A stretch of 64,000 nt of DNA, from NCBI GenBank assembly GCA_032690845.1, contig CM064428.1:59643575-59707574 (forward strand). The letters are read 5' to 3'. Numbering within the stretch: the first letter of the stretch is position 1; each line of letters starts with the position of its first letter. Under the pieces are notes generated by a model that saw nothing but the letters and a program-made list of their open reading frames with translations, was not told the origin of the DNA and made no database searches. Both the position numbers and the translations under genes were made by a program. This document shows positions 42,262-54,250 of the stretch, piece after piece. Source of the stretch: Eleusine coracana subsp. coracana. Lineage: Eukaryota > Streptophyta > Magnoliopsida > Poales > Poaceae.

Positions 42262-43906
42262 CTAGAACTTCTTAATGAAACAAGTGACAAGACAGCACAA
42301 ATCAATATTGCGTGCTGCTCTGTACCAATCCTGCAAACATATGAGAGCTTCAACTGTTTCTGGTGCCAAGCTACTACGAAAGTCACTTATGATCCTTTTT
42401 CCTGTGCTAAAGGCTGACTCAGATGCTACGGATGAGGCAGGAATGGCTAACACATCTCGTGCAATGCGAGCAAGGACAGGGTACTTGGAACTGTTGCCCC
42501 TCCACCATTGCAATATGTCAAAATCCTTGGACCTTGGAATTGGACTGTCATCCAAATACCGATCAAGTTCAGTGGATACTTGATTTTGCATATTGATAGT
42601 AAGCTGTTGATCCCATGCAGCCCATGGATCATCATTTGTTGTGGTAAGGACATTAGAATTAACTCCATCAATTTGACTAGGAGCAACATTCACATTTGTG
42701 AATTGTGTGGAGTATGCTAAAAATAGCTGTCTAACTAGACTTTCAATCCTACTAAGTTTTCTCCTAGATGTTTTTGGAAAGGAATCAGTGAAAAGAAATT
42801 CAATGAATTTGAGCTTGTACCTTGGGTCAAAAATCACTGGAAGACAAAATGATATATATGATTTGTTCCAGTATTTGGTGAATTTCTTTTTCATCCCTCC
42901 TAGCACTGCTGCAAGTTTAGTAGGTAGTTTAGTGGCAATTTCTTTTGCCAAAAGTATCTTGATCTTCCACATCTGATGAAAATACAGGTTTGATGTAGGA
43001 TACTTGGATCCAAAAATCAGCTCGGTTGCATCATGAAACTCCTTTAGCAGCCTGCAAAGAACATAAGCCCTTTCCCATTCTTCAGAAGAGGGAGCATATG
43101 TGTACTTGAGATCCTGCACTTCCAATGACTCAAATGCCCTCCTCAATTCTAAAGCTCCCTGAAGCATTTTGAATGTGGAGTTCTATCATGTGCTCACATC
43201 AAGAGACGACTTCTTCTTACTTTTCATACCCTCTTGTGCCATAATTTCTTTGAAATCTGTCTTCTAACTTGTGATGACCGAATATACTTAACACTCTCAC
43301 GAATATTCTCAATAGTGGACTCCACAAACTGCAGCCCCTCCTTCACAATGAGGTTGATGACGTGTCTTGCACACCAATGGTGAAGCAACTCTCCTTTCAA
43401 AGGCAGAATCTTCTTGTCCACAAGGTTGCGCCTCAACAAATGAACCATTGCATCATTTGCGGTAGCATTATCAACTGTTATCCCAAATAATTTTTCTTCA
43501 ATGCCCCAGTCTTGGATGCAACTGAGGATATTTTTGAATAGCTCCACTCCAGTGTGTGGTGTCTTCACATCTATGTACTTGATTATCCTTTTCTGTAGTT
43601 TACATTGGTTGTCAGTGAAATGACAAGTGACACAAATATAACCCAATGTCTAGTTGCTAGTCCACATGTCAGCTGTGAGTGAGAACCTACAATCTGAGTC
43701 CTTGAAAAACTTCTAAAGTTCTAGTTTTTCCTCTCAAAAGTCTTTCATGACATAATTTCATGTCAACATTTGGATCTTAACTTCTTTGTTACCCTTGTCA
43801 TTATCGCTGCTATAGATGGATCAACTTTGGAACTTTCAGCTTGCCGATTTCCATTGTTTCCATCATCCTCATACATTTCAATGTCATCATCACTGAAATT
43901 TGTAAC
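42262..43906 (-). pseudogene. hAT transposase (RICESLEEPER-like), C-terminal and central part
   Basis: 42262-43167 contains the conserved hAT plan: LLKEFHDATELIFGSKYPTSNLYF, FCLPVIFDPRYKLKF, LDRYLDDSPIPRSKDFDILQWW and the dimerisation motif YPVLARIARDVLAIPASSVASESAFSTGKRIIS, ending with ALICLQDWYR. Upstream, 43224-43646 has FTDNQCKLQKRIIKYIDV, ITVDNATANDAMV and HHWCARHVINLIVKEGL. A stop and shift near 43170-43220 and stops at 43640-43720 disrupt it. The N-terminal acidic segment (FSDDDIEMYEDD, about 43860-43900) is cut by the Gypsy element at 43907. Domesticated relatives exist in plants, but this copy is broken. Confidence 0.92.
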
Positions 43907-44204
43907 TGTTATGGCTAAATTGCTGGCTTTATTGATAATATAGATAGAGGCAGATGAATCTCACCCTCACGCTGGAGGCTCTGAGAATTTCAATCTACTT
44001 CTTTTCCCCCTCTTACAATGACTTTGTCGTGCTTTATATAATAGCCGGCCTAACAGACTCCAAACCGTAACAGACTCCAACTCAAACTCTAATCTTATCT
44101 CTAAAGGAAACTGACTCCAAAATAGAAACTAACCCTGGGCCACATTAGGTGTGGCCTTCTGTTGCCTATGCTGGAATTTCTTGCTAAAGAAGTTGTCCAT
44201 AACA
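43907..44204 (-). repeat. Gypsy 3' LTR
   Basis: 298 bp; ends in plus-strand CCATAACA followed by CTTCCGCCCTCCTGG, the complement of the purine tract. Confidence 0.94.
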
Positions 44205-47200
44205 CTTCCGCCCTCCTGGGAAAACAGCTTGTCCTCAAGCTGAAAATCTGGGTAGCGTTCCTTGAAGGACTCCAACGATTCCGTCGCTTCTGCAGGACCC
44301 TGACCAACCCACTGCACAAGAATGTCCCAAGAATCTCGAGTTGGCTTTGCACGAGATATAGCAGCAGCAACAGGTAAAGCTCTGCCATGAGCAATGACTG
44401 GAAGAGGAACAACGTCTGTAGGAGGGTCGCCTTGAAATTTCTTGAGGAAAATAACATGGAAAACATCATGAATTCTGGTCTTTGGTGGCACAAGTAAACG
44501 ATAAGCCAATTTTCCACCCTTCTCCAAAACTTTATATGGCCCATAGTACCTGGGTGCCAATTTCTGATTGCCACCAGAAGTAATTCTGACAGCCTGACGT
44601 TGGTGTAAGCGCAACCAGACCCATTCACCAACCTCGACCTCAACCTGCCGATGTTTCTTATCATAAGAAGCTTTCATATAGTCTTGAGCTTGGAGGAGAC
44701 GCTCCCGAATTTCTGCCAAATATTCATCGCGTTGCTGCAATTGTTTATCTAGTGCAATGATGCGAGACAAACCCGGTTCATAGGATAGCAGGGTTGGAGG
44801 GTCTCGGCCAAACACAACTTTGAATGGTGTAGTTTGCAGAGCTGATTGGTATGAAGTACTGTAACAGAACTCTGTCCAAGGTAACCACCACAACCAGTTC
44901 CTTGGTCGATCACCAGCCAAACAGCGAAGATAGACACCCAAAATTCTATTGGTAACTCCAGACTGTCCATCTGTTTGAGGATGGAAAGCTGAACTCAAAC
45001 GAAACTTAACTCCTGCTAACTGAAACAATTCCGTCCAAAGTATGCTAGTGAACACCGGGTCATGATCACTGACAATGGAACAAGGCAAACCGTGCAATTT
45101 CACCACATTGTCAAAGAAGGCCTGTGCAACAGAGAGGGCTGTATAGGGATGGCCTAATAGAATGAAATTTGCCATCTTGGAGAAACGACCAACCACTATG
45201 AGAACCATGGATTTGCCACCCACACGAGGAAAACCCTCCACAAAATCCATGGAAATGTCACTCCAAATAGTAGAAGGGACATCAAGAGGCTGCAACAAAC
45301 CAGTTGGATGCAAATGCTCTGTCTTACTTCGCTGACAAACTTGACAACTCTAAACATATTCCCGCACCAATTTTGCAGCACTAGGATTATAGAAGAATGC
45401 ACGGAAATGATTCAATGTTTTCTGAGCACCCTCATGACCAACACCATGTGTTGTTTCCAAAAGCTGAGGCCAAAGACTAGAAGAGGAGGGCACATAAATC
45501 CGCCCCCGATGCATGACAAAATCATCAACCAAAGTCCAGGCAGTGTCGGCTGTGCCATCCTCAATTTCACAGCGTTTAGCAATAATCTCCAGTAAACTGA
45601 CCGCTTCTGCTTTAAATTCCTCAAAAAGTTCAAATTCCGGCCTAGAGATGGACATTTCATGGACAATCGTGTCCTCATCACGCCGTGAAAGAGCATCAGC
45701 AACACGATTTTGTTTGCCTGGCTGATACTCCACTTTGAACACATACCCAAAAAGTTTGCTTACCCAAGTATGCTGGGGTATAGTCGAAAGCCGCTGATCC
45801 AACAGATACTTGAGACTACAATGGTCTGTCCGTATAGTAAACTCCTGAGTCCAGAGATATGGACACCAATGCCGAACAACTTGAACCAGACCAATAAGTT
45901 CCCTTTCATAAGCTGCAAGTTTCCTATGCTGTGGGGCGACAGTACGACTAAAGAAGGTAATGGGGTCCTAATTCTGATGAAGAACAGCACCAAAACCAGA
46001 ACCGGAAGCATCGCAATCCACTAGAAATTCCCTGGTAAAATCCGGTAATTGAAGGACTTGTGCTGTAGTAAGGGCTGTCTTGAGGGCATTGAAAGAATCA
46101 GTTGCATCAGATGACCAGCGAAAAGCCTCCTTTTTCATGAGAGCCGTAAGGGGAGCTGCAATAACTCCATAATTAGCAATAAACTTGCAATAATACCCCA
46201 TCAACCCCAAGAATCCACGTAGGGCACGCAACATCTTGGGAACTGGCCATGCCTGCACTGCATCCACTTTGGATTGATCCATGGCAACCCTGGCTGCAGA
46301 GATAACATGCCCTAAGTAATGTACAGACTCCTCAGCGAACACGCACTTAGATTTCTTCAAGAACAGACTGTTGTCCCGAAGGACTTGCAGTACTGCACGG
46401 ACATGTTGAATATGCTCCGACCAAGTCTTGTTGTATATTAATATGTCATCAAAGAAAACAAGAACAGAACAACGGAGGAAGGAGCAAAGAACCTCATTCA
46501 TCAATGCTTAGAAGGTCGATGGTGCATTTGTCAAGCCAAAAGGCATGACAAGGAACTCAAAGTGCTCGTGATGAGTACGAAAAGTGTTCTTGCCGATGTC
46601 ATCCGGGTGCATGCACACCTGGTGATAACCACTCCGTAAATCCAAATTGGTGAAGAATCTGGCGCCTCAGAGTTCGTCCAGGAGTTCATCGATGATGGGT
46701 ATGGGAAAAACATCGTGCACTGTCTTAGCATTCAGAGCCCGATAGTCAACGCATAAATGCCATGTGTCATCCTTCTTGCACACCAAGAGGACCGGAGACG
46801 AAAAAGCTGAAGTGCTGGCCCAGATGACGCCATCTTTGAGCATGTCCACACATTGCCTCTCAATTTCATCCTTAAGAAGTTGTGGGTATCTATAGGGGCG
46901 AAGCACTACCGGCTCTGTTGTCGAAAGAAGATGAATGCGATGGTCGAGATGTCGTGGTGGTGGAAGGTTGACTGTTTCAGCAAAGACGTCATTGAATTCT
47001 TCAAGCAGTAGCTGCAGGAGGTTTCAGGTAGTAATCATGGACAGACGACGCGTAGGATTGGCGCCCACGCTGAACCACTTCACACGGTGATCATTACGGC
47101 AGAAGGACATGGTCTTGAGTTCAAAATTCCAAACAATTGGCCCCAACGTGCGCAGCCACTGGCAGCCAAGGACGAGTTCATACCCCTCCAATGGAATGAC

Positions 47201-47600
47201 ATAGATATCCACTGAGAAGAGCTCGTTCCCAATCCTGATAGGTATTGTTGTGCATACGCCTGAGGTGGAAACGCGGTCGCCGTTTGCTACACCGACCGTC
47301 ATGCCTGGGCGTGGTGATGGAGTCATCCCAAGGCGAGCTGTTGTTGCGATCGAAATGAAGCAGTGGGTCGATCTTGAGTCGACCAGCGCTGTTAGGGTGA
47401 TGTCGGTGATGGAGGTAGCCAATTGAATGGTGCCGCCAGACTTGCTACCAGTAATGGTGAGGATGGAAATATACGGGTCCTCCTCGTCATCTTTGCCACT
47501 GTCTTCATCATCGATCTCCATGAAATAAATGCCGCGGAAGGAGCACTCCTTGTGATGTCCTGGAGTGAATTTCTCTAGGCAGTTAAAACACTTCCCTTCA
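44129..47600 (-). pseudogene. Gypsy pol: protease, RT, RNase H, integrase, chromodomain
   Basis: One frame runs through the whole region, broken only by stops. Protease: ALVDSRSTHCFIS near 47400 (Arg replaces the usual Gly of DSGST). RT: KKDDTWHLCVDYRALN, NLDLRSGYHQV, FGLTNAPSTF and FFDDILIY (46900-46430). RNase H: LVDCDASGSGFGAVL and IRTDHCSLKYL. Integrase: HHCC-type SCQVCQRSK, DISMDFVEGFP, IVSDHDPVFTS and FHPQTDGQSGVTNR (45350-44950; the usual TE after SGV is TN). C-terminal: YRLLVPPKTRIHDVFHVIFLKKF, then DILVQWVGQGPAEATESLESFKERYPDFQLEDKL, a degraded chromodomain. Stops lie near 47024, 46667, 46504, 45968 and 45350. Confidence 0.94.
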
Positions 47601-47605
47601 ATGCG

Positions 47606-48526
47606 TTATTGAGCCATCTCTTCTGGGGAGAGCCTGGTGAAGCGTGCGCCTTTGGGGAGGTTCTTGACTGGTGCACCCGACGTGGCCGGGGTTGAGGTCG
47701 TCCCTGCAGCTAGCGCTGGTGTCTTCTGTGTTGATGTGGAAAACAGGGGACGCCCCATGGTGCGCGATACTGCACGCGTTGGTGCAATTGCACGGCTAGA
47801 GTCATCATCCATCTGAAGTCGTTGTTCATAGGTCCGTGCTAGGGTCATGGCTTCCTTAAAGTTTGCTGGTTTTTGCAGCTCCACAACGGTCTTTATCGGA
47901 TTGCCGAGGCCGGCGGTGAATATTGCAATCTGCTGGGGCTCCGTCACATTATCACAGCGAGCGAGCAGCTTCAGGAATTGGTCCTGATATTCCTCCACCG
48001 TGACGGTGCGGCGTAGATGCGTCAGTTCTCCAAGTGGATTGCTTTGCATCGGAGGGCCAAACCGCCTACTGACTCCTTCCACAAACTGATCCCAGGTTGG
48101 TGTAGCACCGAGGTTCTTCTAGAAGCGGAAGTACCACTGTTCAGCATTGCCGGTCATGTAGAATGACGCCGTCCAGACCCTCTGATCGTTGGGAGTTCCC
48201 TGGGTGAGAAAGAACTGCTCTGCCTTGTGTAGCCAGCCGAGCGGGTCCTCTGATCCATCATACTTGGGAAAACAAAATTTGTGGGATGGGCGATCACCGC
48301 TGGAATTGGAAGTATCCAAGAAGAAACGGCCCTGTTTGTCCAGATTTTGCGTCTGGATGTTCTTTAGAGAGCTGGAGAATCGCCCCTGTTCCAGCTTGAG
48401 GGCGGTGACCTCATTGTCGATCTTGTTGCCGATGTCACCCATCTTGGAGATCATCTTCGCGACAACATTGTCGAGGACTTCCTGGAGGTCATCCTTGGTG
48501 ATGTACTTGGTGTTGTCGTCACCCAT
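47606..48526 (-). pseudogene. Gypsy Gag
   Basis: From MGDDNTKYITKDDL (ATG at about 48526), with FPKYDGSEDPLGWLHKAEQFF and AEQWYFRF; a stop near 48119; then WDQFVEGVSRRFGPPM, YQDQFLKLLARCDNV and KGARFTRLSPEEMAQ. A second stop at 47606 precedes the zinc-knuckle segment CFNCLEKFTPGHHKEC. The frame is unbroken except for the stops. Confidence 0.92.
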
Positions 48527-48649
48527 TGCAGCGGAGAGCGGTGGGTTTGGCGGCGCGCAGGGAAAGTTGGGTGGTGTGCGGTAGGAAATCTGGGTGCAGA
48601 TTGGTTGTGTTCTAGCGAGGTGCAAGAATGTTCCGTCTGATACCAGAGA

Positions 48650-48947
48650 TGTTATGGCTAAATTGCTGGCTTTATTGATAATATAGATAGAGGTAGATGA
48701 ATCTCGCCCTCATGCTGGAGGCTCTGAGAATTTCAATCTACTTCTTTCCCCCCTCTTACAATGACTCTGCCGTGCTTTATATAATAGCCGGCCTAACTGA
48801 CTCCAAACCGTAACAGACTCCAACTCAAACTCTAATCTTATCTCTAAAGGAAACTGACACCAAAATAGAAACTAACCCTGGGCCACATTAGGTGTGGCCT
48901 TCTGTTACCTACGCTGGAATTTCTTGCCAAAGAAGTTGTCCATAACA
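48650..48947 (-). repeat. Gypsy 5' LTR
   Basis: 298 bp, about 13 differences from the left copy by eye. Confidence 0.94.
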
Positions 48948-48952
48948 GTAAC

Positions 48953-49440
48953 CAAGAAAAATGGATATCAAAACAAGGACTAAAGCATAGGGCTAACACT
49001 ATATTTTTTCAATATTGAACTATGGTACTTCACATGAATTTTCTAAAATTCTTTCCAACTTCAGATCAACAGTAGTTTTGTATGATCACCAAACTTTCTT
49101 ACAGTCTGGTTATAACGCAAGTATTTTTTTGTCAGGTCATAGAAGCATTGTAGCACATTTTGTAAAGCATGTAATGGAATAAACTGTAGATGTTCTTGCT
49201 ATAGAAGTCAAATTGGAGTAGACCATGTGCAATCAAGTGCCTCTGCTGATGTGCCCGTGCCAATTGTATGGATGCCATGCTAAATTCAAGTATGTTTTGC
49301 AAGAGAGTTTATTTCTTACCCGCTGATGTGTCCGTGCCAATTGTTGTCGTTGGTGTTTGAAATCCAAATGCCTCTTCTGACGACCTTGAAGTTGGAGAAC
49401 ACTCATATTCATCCGCTGCAGTTTATGTGTGGTCGCGTGC
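48953..49440 (-). pseudogene. hAT transposase gene, 5' portion beyond the Gypsy insertion
   Basis: The duplicated GTAAC marks where the hAT sequence resumes. 49320-49430 (-) reads ADEYECSPTSRSSEEAFGFQTPTTTIGTDTSA followed by a GT donor-like site, a plausible N-terminal exon of a hAT transposase. No BED zinc finger is visible. Confidence 0.5.
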
Positions 49441-50111
49441 TTCTAGACTAGCACCATCAAAAGAACTTTCATGCCATGAAAGTTTCATTAGTATAAGCGT
49501 ACAATAATTACATAACTAACAATAAGGTGTACTAAATAATAAATGGATGAACTATAGCTCACCGTGGTTCAGCAAGTGTGGGATGCAGGCTCAAGTTTTG
49601 ACAATCCCGTCTTACATCAATGTGCATAAATATCATTGGTGAAAGATAAATAACAGGTAAAGATATATAAATTATTTGCCCAAAATTCAAAATATAAACC
49701 TAACTGAAATTACTAAAAGAACTCAGGTCTAAGTCAAAAGTTTTTTAAGCCTGCATTTTTTATGCCTTATTTGCCCAAAATTCAGAATATGACTTAAGTA
49801 TGATTGATGAGTTTTAGAAAAATGTCCCTATGATGTGTCCTCTGCACCTTAGCACATTCTGCTCTATAACCACATGACTCTGCCATTATCTTTATATCTC
49901 TGCCTGCTGGAATGGATGTGTTCTACCGTTCCAACACTTGATATGGGTTTAACAACTAGCCAGGCAGAATGGGAAGCCTCTGGTACATGAAAGAAAGGTG
50001 CCATGGCCTAAGAATTGCAGAAAACAGCACGTTGCCTATCCTGCATTGGAGGTTGATATGCAGATGACTTCGCAATGACGGACGAGCACATAACAGATGA
50101 GAATTGCGCAC
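49441..50111. other. Non-coding sequence
   Basis: AT-rich, with no gene or clear repeat termini. Confidence 0.4.
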
Positions 50112-50179
50112 TGGCTCTTTGCAATCCCCTCAAACATACACTACGTGGCTCTCTGCAATCCCCTCAAACATACACTACA
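50112..50179. repeat. 34-bp tandem duplication
   Basis: TGGCTCTTTGCAATCCCCTC...ACACTACG (50112-50145) is repeated as TGGCTCTCTGCAATCCCCTC...ACACTACA (50146-50179). It lies directly at the left end of the candidate CACTA-like element. Confidence 0.88.
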
Positions 50180-51481
50180 AAAACCTTGGGGGGGGGGGGG
50201 GGGGGGGGGGGGATAGAACCAAATTCATATGTACAGGACTCACCATGACTTAGCAGGAAAACCAAAACAGCTGGGGAGAAGAGAGCCACCGGCACTGCCG
50301 ACTGATTAATAGTGGTCAGGAGGCAGAGCATGGAGCGGATGCTGCCTGGATTCGAGAAGCCACTGGAAGATGGGGAGGGGACGGATCCGACGGTGCCCAG
50401 CTCGGTGGCTCACCCGATGGCTCCCAGCTCGGCGGCTCACTCGATGGTTCAGATCGACCCTCGGATCAAAGGGTTCCGCAGCATTGGATATTGATCGACT
50501 GCTTCGATGACATGTATTATAACATGGCCATTTGGTGACTTGTGGGAGTATGCTATACTTAACAACATTAAATTTAAGATATGTTATATTATGCTAGCAG
50601 AAATTTTTTTGACTTAACAGCAAGCCATTGAAGAGCGCACAACTAAGTCCAGAACAGTTGTCGGAACGCTAGTAGGCTAGAAAAATAGTTGTGGACATAA
50701 GAGAACCGCAACAACGCACCAAAGAGACCGCTACTAAACTGAAGAACACAATTGCGGTTTCTGTCAGGCCCACAACTAACACCTAAAGCCCATTTAGTTA
50801 TGAGCCTGATAAAGTGGCCCGCAATTGGCAAGTGGCAACCATATCCAACTATAAAAAAGGAAGGGTGTGGCGCGGCAGTATCACTTTCTGCACACGACAC
50901 ACCACCCCCTTTTAGGGTTAGGGTTCCATCCTCTGCTGCCCTTCGTCCTCCTTTGCCTCTAGCTATCCTCGATTTCCTCCACCTCCTCCTCTCCTCCACT
51001 GAGCATGGCGAAGACGACCAAGAGCCGTCATCATTGGGGCTGCACGCGGTGCGTCTGGTGTACTTGGTGCCAGCGTGCCGTCATCGTCGCCAACATGACG
51101 CCTCCTCCTACTCCATCTCCTGACCGCCGTCGTGCATCGCCGCGTTGACCCACAGGTGGATCTGGCGAAGGCAGCGCCTAGAGTAGGGGCGCATCGGCGG
51201 CGACAGCGGCGCCTAGAGCCAGCTTTGGTGGTGGCCATGGTGTAACGCGGCACGACAGATAGGCAGAAGGCGGACAGGTGAAAGACGGACGGGTGCGTAG
51301 CTAGGGCGCCGACGTGTGGGCGTTGGCGGCGACGCGTCTATAGGGCGGGTTCTAGCAATAGCTGGGACCCACCCTTTTATTTTGCAATATAAATAAGTAG
51401 TGACAAAGACCCATGGTGATTTTGTTGTCCGTCACTGAGCCTCCTTTCAGCCCGCTATAACAAAGCTTTATTGCAGTAGTG
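50173..51481. mobile_element. Candidate CACTA-like non-autonomous element
   Basis: The left end CACTACAAAAACC (50173) and the right end GCAGTAGTG (complement CACTACTGC, ending 51481) share the CACTAC start. The interior at 50640-51360 is gene-like and GC-rich with no recognised domain. The inverted repeat is only about 6 bp certain, and no matching 3-bp target duplication is seen. Confidence 0.3.
50188..50212. repeat. 25-base G homopolymer
   Basis: An uninterrupted G run. Its length may be an assembly or sequencing approximation. Confidence 0.9.
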
Positions 51482-52394
51482 TTAGTTAAAATAAAATATT
51501 GTTTTACATTATCTTCATTTATATTATGTATGCAAAATATTTTTCCGTATCAATGCACGGACACTTGAGTAGTTTGATTGAAAAGTATGAAAGAAAAGTT
51601 TGATAAAAAAATTTTAAATCAAATATTATACAAAAAAGTTTTAGATAAAAACATTTCAAAAATAGGTGAGAGCAAAATTTTCACAAAAAGAAAGGTTGCA
51701 ACTTCGAGTATCTTCAAAATCTCTCTAAAAATTTGATCCCAAAAGAGTGTTTTTAGTAGCAGCACAAAAATTATTAGCTACAAGTTTTCTTATCTCCTTC
51801 AAATGTTCTCTTCAAAAATAGATCATAAAAACTTTTGATTATGCCACGTTAGCATCTGAGACCACAATAATATTAATTTCCTTATAAATACAAGGATTAA
51901 GGACTCTAATTTTTTCTTAGTAACCTATTTTAGGAAGTTGTTGGAGATGGTTCTTTAGATTAAAACCCCATTAATTTGATTTTAAAAAAATTATAAGTGA
52001 TGCTGTTAGTCTCCTAAAGCATGGGCTCTAATTAGCACAACGCGTCCGCCAGTCGGCTTTATCCTTCGCCTATAATAAATGGTAAGACCTTACACCTAAT
52101 TGGAATCTTCTGTGACTCATATGATCAACCTACAATGCAACAAAATTAAATAGTTATTCCATGAGTTAAATATATTAATCTTTTGCTTGTGGCATGTACT
52201 TTAAAATGTATATTCTAAAAATATAAAAACAAATACCTAATATACCTTGTAATATGCTATTATGAGAAATTTAAAATGTAACAACGCATGTGCTAGATAA
52301 TGAAAATATAGTTAGAAAGCTTATGAATTTTTGAACTACACAAAATAATTCTATTGTATCGAAGGGAAATTATCAAATTATCTAATTAAATATC
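51482..52394. other. AT-rich non-coding sequence
   Basis: Very AT-rich. It contains ATCAATGCACGGACAC, a diverged form of a common grass repeat phrase. No gene is seen. Confidence 0.5.
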
Positions 52395-54250
52395 TAAAAG
52401 GACCGAGTGACCCAGAGGGGGGGGGGAATGAATTGGGAACTCACACTATGTACCAAATTTGTCAAAAACCTAAACCGACCTCTCAAAATACCTCCTACAC
52501 AATTCTAGTGGTGATCACACTAGCAAGATAATGAACTTATGAAAGGAACAACAACCTAAGCATACTAGTGGATCACACAAAGGCAATACAACTCCTATGC
52601 GAGCTAGTAAAGTAGCATACTCATGCAAAGCTACAAGATAAGGAACTAGAGCACACAACCATGAGTAGCACAATAAATATAAGGGTAAGCAATCAAGCCA
52701 AAGCAACTCCTATACATGCTAGTGATCAAATGAGAGCTAAGCACAACTAGCAAGTAGAGAAGTCTATTCATGCAAGTCTACAGGTAATCAACTAGAACAA
52801 GGTAAACACACAAGCATGAATAGCACGGTATGTAAATGCGGAAATTAATGCATCAAAATAAGAAGTAGAGTAAGAGATGATTCATAATTTTTTCTCGAGG
52901 TCTCAAAAGGATGACGCCTCCCCCTACTCCTCGTTGAACCGCTCCCGCCAGAGTCTCGGCCCCTCCCGTCACCAATGTGGAGTTCTCGCCCACGAGCCCG
53001 CAATCACTCACGGAGTGAAGGCATGGTGCGCGTCAGCGCTGCCACCAAGGCACAAGCTCGCCTCCCTCAAGAACTTGTCGGGCTCTCCGAGCCGACACGG
53101 GCACTCACTATTGATGCCCGTTTCACCGGCGGGCTCAAACCGTGTACTAACTTGTGACTGCCTTCACAACCGATCACGATAGGCTCGATCACCGACACCT
53201 AACCGATCTAGATCTCACCATAGACCAAGAGTAACAACCTAGATCACACCCTCAAGGACACCCTAGCCATAGATGTGCATCAATGCTCAATTTACTCTCA
53301 CTAGCACTCTCAAGATATGCAATATCTCCTCCTAGTGCTCTCCTCGTTGCTTCTTCGACCTTACCAAATGCTCAAGGTATTCCACTGGCCAAGGGAGGTC
53401 TCCAAGATCCTAGCAACGAAGTTATAAAGGCTTCCAACCTCCAATTAGCCATTGCTCCATGAAATCAGCTTTCTGGGCATACTGACCGGACAGTCCAGTC
53501 ACTGCTAGATCGGACCGTCCGGTCACTACAGATCCTGCTCCAACGACTCTACCCCTCTGCTGACTCTTGCTGACTGGACCGTACGGTCAGTTGACCAGAC
53601 CGTCCGGTCCGTTTGTCTTTCCAGTCTAGAAACATTTCCAAAGTTGCTTCCTCTCTGCCTTGCGCTGTCCTCTACAGACCGGACCATCCGGTCTCTACAG
53701 CTTCCAACATAGGCAGATTCCTCGCTGAGTCTTCTCTCTAGAATTCCTATATTCCTATTGACCCTACAGTTCGGTCTCCACAGATCCCTCTGTCCGGTCA
53801 CTATGTCCAAAAGCTAAAACTTCTCGTACTCGCTTGACTTTGTTTCCCGGCTTTTCGGAACAGCTCATTGGCTTCTCCACTATCACCTAGTGCATGTGAT
53901 TTCACTAAGCATCCATCCACATCACCGACTAGACATGATCTAAGAGAAATGATCTAGACCCCCTTTATTGGTCGGTTTTCCTATTGACTCAAAGCCCTAA
54001 CAACTAGACAAGTGTTCCCAACACTTGCTCTATAGCTTGTCCTTTGCTTTGATACATATCCATCAACACTTGGAATCCATCAAGCTCAACAAGCCTCCAT
54101 GCTTGTGGTCACTGTCATCAATCACCAAGGCAACCATCATCCATATGATTTGTAGTAGAGTTTAAAGATGTTTCCTGCATAGACAACACTCGTGTAGATA
54201 TTAGCCACATTTCATGTTTGCCATTCATCACCAAAAAATTCATACCTTTT
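52395..54250 (-). repeat. Copia-3 3' LTR (right boundary approximate)
   Basis: Plus strand begins TAAAAGGACCGAGTGACC and has a G run near 52418. It contains the CGATCACGATAGGCTCGATC block and several GACCGGACCGTCCGGTC-type near-palindromes at 53480-53700. Homology to the right LTR continues to at least 54180. Confidence 0.82.

Larger units (their letters stand above)
43907..48947 (-). mobile_element. Chromodomain-type Gypsy LTR retrotransposon, structurally complete
   Basis: The 298-bp LTRs at 43907-44204 and 48650-48947 begin TGTTATGGCTAAATTGC and end GTTGTCCATAACA. They are flanked by perfect 5-bp duplications GTAAC (43902-43906 and 48948-48952). The minus-strand primer site TGGTATCAGA (48636-48645) lies four bases from the right LTR. 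Gag, protease, RT, RNase H, integrase and a C-terminal chromodomain-like segment all lie in one frame. It is inserted in the N-terminal part of a hAT transposase gene. Confidence 0.95.

Noticed and set aside
48189..48584. 131-residue plus-strand frame opposite Gypsy Gag
   Set aside because: Antisense shadow.
50312..51253. Gene-like frames in the CACTA-like candidate
   Set aside because: Short, no domains, and no splice-consistent model could be built.
53480..53700. CRISPR-like regularly spaced short repeats
   Set aside because: The repeats are imperfect palindromes with irregular spacing inside an LTR of a plant retrotransposon; no CRISPR context exists.
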